Assembly (NCBI RefSeq): GCF_039904985.1
Contig: NZ_CP157005.1
Coordinates: forward strand, 3,119,501 to 3,183,500
Source: Methylomonas sp. AM2-LC
Lineage (GTDB): Bacteria; Pseudomonadota; Gammaproteobacteria; Methylococcales; Methylomonadaceae
DNA: 64,000 bases
Reading direction: 5' to 3'
In this document: positions 1-6,555 of the stretch, one piece after another
How positions within the stretch are numbered: the first letter of the stretch is position 1
Layout of the letters: every line of letters begins with the position of its first letter
The notes under the pieces: generated by a model
Told to the model about the DNA's origin: nothing
The model's input: the letters and a program-made list of their open reading frames with translations, nothing else
Databases searched by the model: none
Position numbers and translations under genes: made by a program

Positions 1-2
1 TG

Positions 3-1195
3 AATGACGGCGGCGGCCTTTACCTGCTCATCAAGCCTAATGGTGCTATGTGGTGGCGGTTTGATTACACCTTCAGCGGTAAACGTAAAACTTTATCAGT
101 GGGCGTATACCCCACCATTGGCTTAGCCGATGCCAGACGCAAAGCCGAAGAAGCCAAAACCAGCGCGGCCAACGGCACAGACCCCAGCGATACCCGAAAA
201 CAAACAAAGGCCACAGAACAGCTAGCCAAAGAAAACACTAACCGCCTTGATTCTGGCCTGCCGTTAATAAACAGCTTTGAATATGTGGCGCTGGAATGGT
301 ACGACAAGAAAATGTTAATCCGCTCTGAAAGTCATCAAAAGCGAACACTCAGTCTTTTAAAGCGTAACCTATTTCCTTGGCTAGGTACTCGGCCTATTGC
401 CGAAATCAGAGCGCCGGAACTGCTCGAAGTGCTACAGCGCATTGAAAATAGAAATGCTATTGAAACAGCACACAGAGCCTTGCAAACATCAGGGCAAGTT
501 TTCCGTTATGCCGAGGCAAGCGGATATATTGAGCGCGACATTACCCAAGCCTTGAAAGGTGCATTATCCCGCGTGGATGGCGGCAATTTTTCATCAATGA
601 CTGACCCGCAACAAGTAAGGCCACTTCTCAGGGCAATTGATGAATACAGCGGTAATTTGTTGTTAAGTGCGCCCTAAGTTTAGCCCCACTGGTGTTTGTG
701 CGTCCTGGTGAATTACGGCAAGCGGAATGGGCGCATATTAATCTTGAGGCTAAAGAATGGCGTTACTTAGTCACTAAAACCAAAACACAGCACATTGTCC
801 CCCTATCCACACAAGCGGTTGAAATATTAACCAGCTTACACCCGCTCACCGGTGGTGGTCGGTTTGTGTTTCCTTCCGCAAGAACCCCGAACGGTTCCAG
901 AGCAATGTCTGATGTGGCGTTGTTGGCAGCCTTAAGGCGCATGGGTTTTACTAAGGATGAAATGAGCGTTCACGGCTTTAGGGCAATGGCGCGGACTATT
1001 CTTGATGAAGTCTTAGGATTTAGACCGGACTTTATAGAGCATCAACTAGCCCATGCTGTTAAAGACCCCAACGGCAGAGCCTATAACAGAACCGCTCATC
1101 TTGTGGAACGGGCAAAAATGATGCAAAGCTGGGCTGATTATCTGGACGGATTGAAAGCTGGCGCACAAGTAATCCCCTTCAAACTTGTTCGGTAA
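3..1195 (+). pseudogene. P4-type tyrosine integrase, frameshifted and 5'-truncated by the window edge
   Basis: Site-specific recombinase of the phage P4/island family. The open frame already runs from base 3, giving an N-terminal arm-binding (DUF4102-like) domain with DGGGLYLLIKPNG and a GKRKTLSVGVYP segment; the true start lies left of the window. The frame stops at 677, while the catalytic half continues in another frame from about 659 to 1195. One extra base near 659–660 would restore a continuous LAPLVFVRPGEL junction, so this is a single-nucleotide deletion. The catalytic residues are all visible in the second half: Arg in RPGEL, Lys in TKTKTQH, His-x-x-Arg in HGFRAMAR, His in HQLAH and the Tyr in GRAYNRT. 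As it stands the protein cannot be made whole, so the island is probably no longer mobile by its own integrase, unless the shift is a sequencing error. Confidence 0.88.
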
Positions 1196-1692
1196 GCAAG
1201 CATAGACAGATCAAAGTAATTTACTTTTTATGTACATAATTGCATGCATAGTAATTTACTTTTTGAGTACATAAATGAGTACATATTTTTAGTTATGCAC
1301 CAGTTGAAACACAGTTAAATTCATGATTTTAAACAGTTTTAAAAATATAAGCATCATTCGACCCCAGGATGATTGGAACATAGTTAACAACGCATGGCCA
1401 CCCATAATAAATATCATATATTTATTTAGCCCCCTGTGATTCTATTTCCGCAATCGCCGTGTTTACTGGGTATTGCGCCCTGTTAATGAAGCATGTGCCT
1501 CTGTCAAACTGAACGCTTGTTGTAAAGCTTTTAAATACCGCGAACTCATGGGTGACTGTGTGACCATAAACCTCTCCAGTATATGCAGCCACTTATCGTT
1601 TGGCCAGCACAGTAAAAATTATTACAAATACCGCCACAAAGGTTCTGAGTGTCGTAGATGAGCATTGCGAATTCCACAAACAAGGTGGTTAT
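1196..1692. other. Intergenic stretch, AT-rich, no supported gene
   Basis: Apart from the tandem repeats just after the integrase, I see no gene here. A 62-codon open frame at 1473–1661 has no recognisable composition or ribosome-binding site and is not called. Confidence 0.5.
1215..1285. repeat. Tandem direct repeat beside the integrase (possible arm-type or att sites)
   Basis: A roughly 26-bp unit (AGTAATTTACTTTTT, then A or GA, then GTACATAA) occurs at 1215–1240 and again at 1250–1276. A further GAGTACATA follows at about 1277–1285. The repeats sit 20 bp after the integrase stop, where island integrases often have binding sites. The role is inferred from position only. Confidence 0.5.
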
Positions 1693-2046
1693 ATGATAAA
1701 TAAATTTCTGCCGTTTACAGCTGCCTATTTGCCATTGCTGGAAACGTTGAGTGATTACAAAACGACCATTCAGGATTTTATTGAAGCATTAGATACTTGT
1801 TATTGCGAATTAATGCATTTAACACATGTAACTGAAGTAATGCTTGAGCATCCTTTTATGCTGGGCAATGATGCGTTCAAAAACCGATTGCAAAAACTGC
1901 ATGACAGAATTGAAACTTTCTACGAAGGTATTGATGAGATTAAATACGAGCTACAATCCAATCCAGTGTTAACTCTTCCGTTATTTAATGAACAGGATGC
2001 ACCCCCTTTAAGTGGGGTAGCATTAATTAAGTGGGGGTATATTTAA
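1693..2046 (+). CDS. Hypothetical protein, 117 aa
   Basis: Not recognised. The ATG at 1693, preceded by a weak GGTGG, starts a mostly helical, acidic protein without signal peptide or membrane segment. It has a conspicuous middle part with Cys, Met and His residues (DTCYCELMHLTH). An open frame extends upstream to 1600, but that extension looks non-coding. A strong rho-independent terminator lies about 80 bp after the stop, which supports a real transcription unit. It sits in the island between the integrase and the Ntn-hydrolase. No function can be assigned. Confidence 0.45.
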   Translation: MINKFLPFTAAYLPLLETLSDYKTTIQDFIEALDTCYCELMHLTHVTEVMLEHPFMLGNDAFKNRLQKLHDRIETFYEGIDEIKYELQSNPVLTLPLFNEQDAPPLSGVALIKWGYI

Positions 2047-2418
2047 AATGTAAAACTTTAAAGCCCTTTACATTCATAGCTTACAGCTTATTGTTCGATT
2101 GACTTCCTCGCAATTTTAACCAATTCTAGCCGGTGGCCTTCGGGTTATCGGCTTTTTTGTGAGCAGATGTCATGTTATCATCTGCTTACATTTTGTATAT
2201 CATTATCTTAAGTTAAATTTTTTTGTACAAAACGGTGCTTTAATAACAGTTGTTGTGCTATATTAAAGGTCGCATAAAGCAAAGTCTAAGCACTGCTGGC
2301 TAATAGTCACTGAGTCTAGGCTCTTTTTTTTGCTTCGCGTTTTGAGTAACACTTAGATTACTTACTGATATTTGATTAGCTCTATGTGTGTATGTCTTTA
2401 ATAAAAAAGGATTAAATT
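2047..2418. other. Intergenic region with terminator and two further inverted repeats
   Basis: Besides the terminator at 2128–2158, there is a perfect 8-bp inverted repeat AGCAGATG/CATCTGCT (2162–2169 and 2179–2186). A second possible pairing joins AAGCAAA at 2277–2283 to TTTGCTT at 2329–2335, ending in a T-run. The latter could be a leader hairpin or small RNA in front of the Ntn-hydrolase gene; nothing proves it. Confidence 0.4.
2128..2158 (+). terminator. Rho-independent terminator
   Basis: An 11-bp stem (AGCCGGTGGCC pairing with GGTTATCGGCT, with three G-U pairs) closes a TTCG tetraloop and is followed by six T. It would end the transcript of the hypothetical gene at 1693–2046. Confidence 0.85.
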
Positions 2419-3144
2419 TTGACAACTACTGCTTATGACACACACTTTATAGCGTCAGACATTGCTTTTACAGATGGTGAGGATAATGTTCACCTTGATG
2501 TACCTTTCAGAAAAGTAAAGCGTATCAAAGGTGCTGTAATCGGAATGGCGGGATGCCTAGAATGTATGGTCGATTTTAGCAATATGATCCTAAATTTTAT
2601 TTTACAAAAATCGGATGACTTTATAATTCCGGCTACTATAGTGGATAGGAAGGATAGAGATTTTATTGTCATGGTCTATATAAATGGATCGTGCATTAAA
2701 ATTCAAAAATTACGAAATAGTGAAGTTAAGGCTGAAAACATTACTCAAATACCAACAGTAATTGGTTCGGGTAGTAAATATGTTCAAAATGTTATTAACG
2801 ACTGCCCAAATGCGGTTGTAGCGGTTTTAGAAGCTATTAAGCATGATAAGTACACGGATGGAGAAGTTAAATACTGCAGCATCCGTCGAGATGATGTTCA
2901 CAACTTGGAGGCATACCCAATGAGCACTGAATTAGAAATACAAGTATTCGGGTTCCAGAAAGAAGTAGAAGCTGCTAATGACTTTTTAAATACTCAGGAT
3001 AATCAAGGAAAGGTATTTCAAGCAAGTACCGAGGTGTATCACGTTGGTACTCCATCGCCTATTCCACTTGAAATAGGGATGAATTTTATTAAACAAGGTT
3101 TTTTTGACATTAAAAAATCCTTAAGCCAAGAATGCAAAAGCTAA
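2419..3144 (+). CDS. Proteasome-beta/HslV-like Ntn-hydrolase, orphan
   Basis: 241 aa. The TTG start at 2419 has a good ribosome-binding site (AAAAAGGA, 8 nt upstream). Removing Met would expose Thr1 in TTTAYDTHFIASD. Comparison with the proteasome beta fold gives Asp13 for the usual Asp17, Lys31 in PFRKVKRI for Lys33, a GMAG turn, the GSGS loop at residues 116–119 (Met counted) and HDKYTDGEV at 142–150 for the D-x-Y-S-G-G motif. All catalytic positions of an N-terminal-nucleophile peptidase therefore appear present. Residues about 155–241 form an extra C-terminal part I do not recognise. No ATPase partner (HslU or other AAA+) is nearby, unlike canonical HslV. Terminators on both sides make it a one-gene module in the island. 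The fold assignment is by motif reading; substrate and role are unknown. Confidence 0.72.
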   Translation: MTTTAYDTHFIASDIAFTDGEDNVHLDVPFRKVKRIKGAVIGMAGCLECMVDFSNMILNFILQKSDDFIIPATIVDRKDRDFIVMVYINGSCIKIQKLRNSEVKAENITQIPTVIGSGSKYVQNVINDCPNAVVAVLEAIKHDKYTDGEVKYCSIRRDDVHNLEAYPMSTELEIQVFGFQKEVEAANDFLNTQDNQGKVFQASTEVYHVGTPSPIPLEIGMNFIKQGFFDIKKSLSQECKS

Positions 3145-3170
3145 TATAGATTGCTTGTTGGCGCCAATCA

Positions 3171-3193
3171 AGCCGGGTAACTCCGGCTTTTTT
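3171..3193 (+). terminator. Rho-independent terminator after the Ntn-hydrolase gene
   Basis: A perfect 6-bp stem AGCCGG/CCGGCT with a 6-nt loop and a run of T, 27 bp after the stop codon. Confidence 0.85.
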
Positions 3194-3225
3194 ATTGCCT
3201 ACCGTTTGTCATCAAAGGTAGAACA

Positions 3226-3270
3226 AAAAGGGGTCGGGTTACTTATTTATGAAAATTACCCCACAAGAGA
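3226..3270 (+). repeat. Dispersed repeat, copy 1
   Basis: AAAAGGGGTCGGGTTACTTA and the following bases recur at 4335–4379. The two copies lie on either side of the outer-membrane protein gene in the same orientation. The sequence resembles borders left by small mobile or REP-type elements, but I cannot name the family. Confidence 0.65.
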
Positions 3271-3503
3271 GCAAAAAAGAACAGATAAACTAACACCGGA
3301 CCCTTCGTTATTTAACTTCCGGGTATTATCGCAGGATGTCGGCAAAATTTGCGATAAAACGCTATGCCAAGGTTTGAAGGCACATTTGTTGTATAAGATG
3401 GGCACGCTGTTGGTTTTAAATTATCTTGATAGTTTATGTTGTGTTAAAGTTATTGATTTTTTTAGAAATTTTACAGCAACACAATTGAAAAATTGAATTA
3501 TCA

Positions 3504-4280
3504 ATGAAAACTAAAGCTATATTTCTATTGCCATTAATGTTTACGTTATTGAACTCCGTTTTGGCGGATACGGTCGGCACTTATGCCGCCTATAACTGGA
3601 CAGGGGGTTATCTGGGCGGTTTTGCCGGCGGCGGTGCAGGCGCTAAAACTGACACTACCGAGCCGTATAGTAGTGGTTGGGGTGGTACATGGATTACTCC
3701 TAATGCTGCTTATGGTTATAAAAACAGTGCTAGTTTTTTGGGGGGCGGCACTATTGGTTATAACTGGCAAGTTGCGAATTCTCCCTTAGTGTTGGGCTTT
3801 GAAGGTGAATATGGCTATCTCGGCGCGCACGGTAGAAGTCCGGACCCTAACGGATTGGCCGCTTTTCCAAACGCTACTGTTATAACGCATAGCACAAATA
3901 TAGGCAGTGCTTTTGGCTATGCCGTAGCAGGTGGGCGTATAGGCTACGCACTTGATAAAATCCTGTTCTATGTGAAAAGCGGCGCTGTCTTTACCAGCAT
4001 CCAGGCTAATTATGATTCTCCGCCTTATCAAAGCTTTAATACATTGAATATTTCGAGCAAAAGCAATATTGTTGCTTATGCGATTGGTACTGGTATCGAA
4101 TATGTCTTACCTTTTGAATGGGCGGCAAATCATGTCACTATCAAGACTGAATATCTTTACTTGGGGATAGACAGTACCCAAACAGCCACGGCTATGGGGT
4201 CTGATGGTTATTCATATGTCATGACTGATAAAGTCAGCGGCATCCACACTGCCAAGCTTGGTATTAACTACAAATTTTAA
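3504..4280 (+). CDS. Outer-membrane beta-barrel protein
   Basis: 258 aa. An N-terminal signal peptide (MKTKAIFLLPLMFTLLNSVLA, cleavage after about residue 21) precedes the YNWTGGYLGGFAGGG opening typical of the Omp25/RopB-like barrel family. Alternating hydrophobic strands rich in Gly, Tyr and Asn follow, and the chain ends in LGINYKF, a final aromatic residue as used for BAM-dependent insertion. It is a small eight-stranded-type surface barrel, probably structural or adhesive. The gene stands alone, flanked by two copies of the same repeat (3226–3270 and 4335–4379), so it may have been carried as cargo. Ligand or host role unknown. Confidence 0.8.
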   Translation: MKTKAIFLLPLMFTLLNSVLADTVGTYAAYNWTGGYLGGFAGGGAGAKTDTTEPYSSGWGGTWITPNAAYGYKNSASFLGGGTIGYNWQVANSPLVLGFEGEYGYLGAHGRSPDPNGLAAFPNATVITHSTNIGSAFGYAVAGGRIGYALDKILFYVKSGAVFTSIQANYDSPPYQSFNTLNISSKSNIVAYAIGTGIEYVLPFEWAANHVTIKTEYLYLGIDSTQTATAMGSDGYSYVMTDKVSGIHTAKLGINYKF

Positions 4281-4334
4281 TGTTTATGGTTCTGCAATGT
4301 TTTTTCATCCCAACTAAAAGGGAATAAAAGGAAT

Positions 4335-4379
4335 AAAAGGGGTCGGGTTACTTATTTATGAAAAATATCCTACAAGAGA
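4335..4379 (+). repeat. Dispersed repeat, copy 2
   Basis: Second copy of the segment at 3226–3270. It abuts, and in part replaces, the interrupted HepT-like reading frame, which suggests that its arrival or a recombination event broke that gene. Confidence 0.65.
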
Positions 4380-4451
4380 TGCCGAAAAAATTAGATAAAC
4401 AGAAATATGTCGCAGATATTCTGGCAAACGTAAAATATCCGCCTTGCTCAT
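4356..4451 (-). pseudogene. HepT-like (HEPN) toxin gene remnant, first ~20 codons
   Basis: An ATG at 4451 opens MSKADILRLPEYLRHIS, which matches the usual start of HEPN-family HepT toxins. The frame then runs into the dispersed repeat and stops at 4356. The RNase part (R-x4-6-H motif) is missing. It starts 5 nt after the MNT remnant stop, the normal MntA–HepT order. Confidence 0.5.
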
Positions 4452-4456
4452 ACTGG

Positions 4457-4585
4457 TTACGCTTCATTCAGCACAATATGTCTAAAATTTTCAGGCAGTG
4501 CTTTTGGTGTTAAAACTTCCACCGTTATCCCTAAAAGCTGTTTTAATTCATAACGAATGGCACCAATGTCAAAAAGAGTCGTGTC
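4457..4585 (-). pseudogene. MntA-like nucleotidyltransferase antitoxin remnant, C-terminal 42 codons
   Basis: Minus-strand translation gives TLFDIGAIRYELKQLLG, VEVLTPKALPE and FRHIVLNEA then stop. This is the characteristic C-terminal half of small MNT-domain proteins of HepT–MntA modules. The catalytic GSxxxxxxD part is gone; the frame is lost near 4585, where an XRE-like remnant on the opposite strand begins. Confidence 0.6.
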
Positions 4586-4699
4586 CTAAGTAGGATGACC
4601 TGTTGCGTGGTCGTATATCAATTTTTCTCTGGATGCTCTGGTCAATATTGCCGTAGCCCTTGGTCACAGCAAGTGCATGTCACTTTAGAAGCCGCCTAA
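4585..4699 (+). pseudogene. XRE-type DNA-binding protein remnant
   Basis: Plus-strand pieces in three frames give PK-stop-DDLLRGRIS, FSLDALVNIAVALGH and VTLEAA-stop. These correspond to the helix-turn-helix end of small XRE/HigA-type antitoxins. There is one in-frame stop (4591–4593), a one-base loss near 4621 and a shift near 4677, so it is dead. It may be the antitoxin of a second, vanished toxin pair. Confidence 0.55.
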
Positions 4700-4781
4700 G
4701 AAGTTAAATTATGCTTAGCCAATTTTCGTCAAAATAATTTTTCAGTAGCAACTACTTATTTAACCCAGCTCTAAGCCGTTT

Positions 4782-5399
4782 TTATTCAACAACCACTGGA
4801 ACTGCAACCAAACCTTGGCAAATTAATAATTGCAGTAAAGCCTTAAATCCTTCTACTAAAAATGCGTGCATACCTAACGACTCTGCCACTTCCACATTCG
4901 CTGCCGAGTCATCAAAATAATAGATTTCAGAGGGTTTAACGGCGCATTCGTCGATGGCTAGCATAAACGCTTCACGGTCGGGTTTAATTACACCGCGCAA
5001 ATGCGAGAATAAGGCAATATCGAAATGATTTTCGTAACCCGCAAATTTTTGCCAATGTATGGGGTTAGAATTACTCAGACAAGCCACACGATGCTCTTGG
5101 CGCAATAAATGTAAAGTCGCCTGCGCATTTGGGTAAAAGCCTTTCGACCATGCAGTAAATTCCAGCAAAAACTCTTCTGCGGATAATTCCAATTGCCATT
5201 CCTGAATAAATTGCCGGGCAAAATCCTGCGCCCCTAGTTCTCCTAGCTCAAAGGCTCTAACAGATGACGATAATAACCAGCGCTGTTTTAGATCTTGTTT
5301 GTCTAATGGTTGCGGTAACAGGGTATTTAATTGCGAGAATCCGGCATTTTCGGTTAATACACCACCGAGATCGAATAATAATAAGGATGGTTTAGTCAA
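4782..5399 (-). CDS. HAD-superfamily hydrolase, subfamily IA (YihX-like)
   Basis: 205 aa, probably a cytoplasmic sugar-phosphate phosphatase. Motif I is FDLGGVL near residue 9, with the nucleophile Asp; the second Asp of DxD is replaced by Gly, as is common in YihX-type proteins. Motif II is CLSNSNP, the motif III Lys lies in VIKPDREAF, and motif IV is YYFDDSAANVEVA. The helical cap between motifs I and II is of the C1 type. Substrate cannot be told from sequence; YihX itself acts on glucose-1-phosphate. It is monocistronic on the minus strand next to the decayed toxin–antitoxin region. Confidence 0.8.
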   Translation of the reverse strand: MTKPSLLLFDLGGVLTENAGFSQLNTLLPQPLDKQDLKQRWLLSSSVRAFELGELGAQDFARQFIQEWQLELSAEEFLLEFTAWSKGFYPNAQATLHLLRQEHRVACLSNSNPIHWQKFAGYENHFDIALFSHLRGVIKPDREAFMLAIDECAVKPSEIYYFDDSAANVEVAESLGMHAFLVEGFKALLQLLICQGLVAVPVVVE

Positions 5400-5620
5400 A
5401 ACAAGACCTATTAAATCAATAATTTATTAACCGCAAACCTGAGCTAGCATTTGCTCTGGCGGGTTTTAATAGGATCGATCAACTAAGTTTTATCAGTCGC
5501 GATAATGTAACACCCGTTTGCTTGTTAGCAATTAAGAGTGTAACTGTTGCATGTTAAAAATTTGTGAAACACTAAAGTGGGTGACAGTAAACTTTGTTTT
5601 GTTTAATTAAAACAACAAAA

Positions 5621-6001
5621 TTATTTACGTTTACCCGAATAAATAAAAGCAGAAACCATACTTACCAAAGTAGTGCCGCCAATGGCAGCCGCTGATATTT
5701 CATGATTACCTAGGCTAGCTAACCATATTGATCCGGCCAAACCTATGCTAGCAATCAAGAAAGCGAAGATAACGCCCGCTAGTCTTTCAATAAAAATAAG
5801 TGTGTTAAGTCTGGCGGCTTCTTGACGTCTTGCCGTTGACTCTGCTTCCGTTTGTTGAAAAATCCAGTCTACTTTATCTGGACGTATTAGATGAAGACGC
5901 TCAATCTGAGCAATGGGTACGATGGGCGAGTCTGTTTCATGATCATTAAAAGTAACTTCGTTATTACCTGACTTAGCCTTAATTTGACTGTGTCTGCTCA
6001 T
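5621..6001 (-). CDS. DUF2335 membrane protein
   Basis: 126 aa. A hydrophilic N-terminal half contains RPDKVDWIFQQTEAES and a charged helix ARRQEAARLN. It is followed by two hydrophobic segments (about residues 72–94 and 100–120) and a basic tail SGKRK. This layout matches the uncharacterised DUF2335 family of predicted inner-membrane proteins. It overlaps the upstream 86-aa gene by 23 bp, so the two are probably translated together. No function is established for the family. Confidence 0.7.
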   Translation of the reverse strand: MSRHSQIKAKSGNNEVTFNDHETDSPIVPIAQIERLHLIRPDKVDWIFQQTEAESTARRQEAARLNTLIFIERLAGVIFAFLIASIGLAGSIWLASLGNHEISAAAIGGTTLVSMVSAFIYSGKRK

Positions 6002-6239
6002 ACTTACATAATGCTTTATCCAAATCCAAGGCTATAGTACCAAAATCATTCCGTATAGCCGCTGCATCTTTACTAAAACCTCCCCCTGTTGGGTGTACAT
6101 AATCACGAGAACTCACCGGAAAAATATTTGCCATACCCTCTAAAAAGTGAGTAAACCGTCCTTTAGATGGTTTTGCCGTGCGTTTTATGCTTGCTTTGGC
6201 TCGACTTGCTTTGCGTACTGTGTTTTGTTTCCTATTCAC
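5979..6239 (-). CDS. Small basic hypothetical protein
   Basis: 86 aa. The first third is very basic (RKASRAKASIKRTAKPSKGR), followed by FTHFLEGMANIFPVSSRDYV and GGGFSKDAAAIRNDFG. There is no membrane segment. It precedes and overlaps the DUF2335 gene (23 bp). The conserved-looking SKDAAAIRNDFGTIALDLDK end suggests a real family, perhaps a cytoplasmic or nucleic-acid-binding partner of the membrane protein; that is inference. Confidence 0.55.
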   Translation of the reverse strand: MNRKQNTVRKASRAKASIKRTAKPSKGRFTHFLEGMANIFPVSSRDYVHPTGGGFSKDAAAIRNDFGTIALDLDKALCKYEQTQSN

Positions 6240-6555
6240 ATAGCACCCCTTAAATTAATTAAGTTTGTTTAGATCATTTTATATTAACCTTATACACAAA
6301 ATAACCTAAGTTTTCTACCTTTTCGATTAAAAATTAAGTCGTTCAAACCAAAATGGATAATGCCTATCTATATAGACTTTAACTATTCAGCGTAAATATT
6401 GGCGTTTATAGGCTGTGCCGATGCCAGGAGGCGCATCAATCGCGATCAATACGCCTAACTTCGTTCAGTATATAGACAGTCCATTAAGTTTAAATGATAA
6501 AAAATTACGCTAATTAGATACGATAGATTTTAAATGCAAGACCCGCGCGTCTAAT
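6240..6555. other. Intergenic region with a short coding-like fragment
   Basis: Between the diguanylate cyclase stop and the small basic gene. On the minus strand 6387–6455 reads GVLIAIDAPPGIGTAYKRQ, then stop, a composition unlike the surrounding AT-rich DNA. It may be the tail of a lost gene; I do not recognise it. Confidence 0.3.

Noticed and set aside
1473-1661. 62-codon open frame in the island
   Set aside because: Atypical composition, no ribosome-binding site, overlaps the better-supported downstream gene context.
3155-3496. 113-codon open frame after the Ntn-hydrolase gene
   Set aside because: It runs straight through the terminator at 3171–3193 and through a dispersed repeat, has no ribosome-binding site and no protein-like pattern.
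3583-3789. Overlapping frames within the outer-membrane barrel gene
   Set aside because: Shadow frames caused by Gly-rich codons; the main frame has signal peptide and terminal Phe.
5400-5620. Terminator between the HAD and DUF2335 genes
   Set aside because: The AAACC…GGGTTT pairing has internal mismatches and no T-run.
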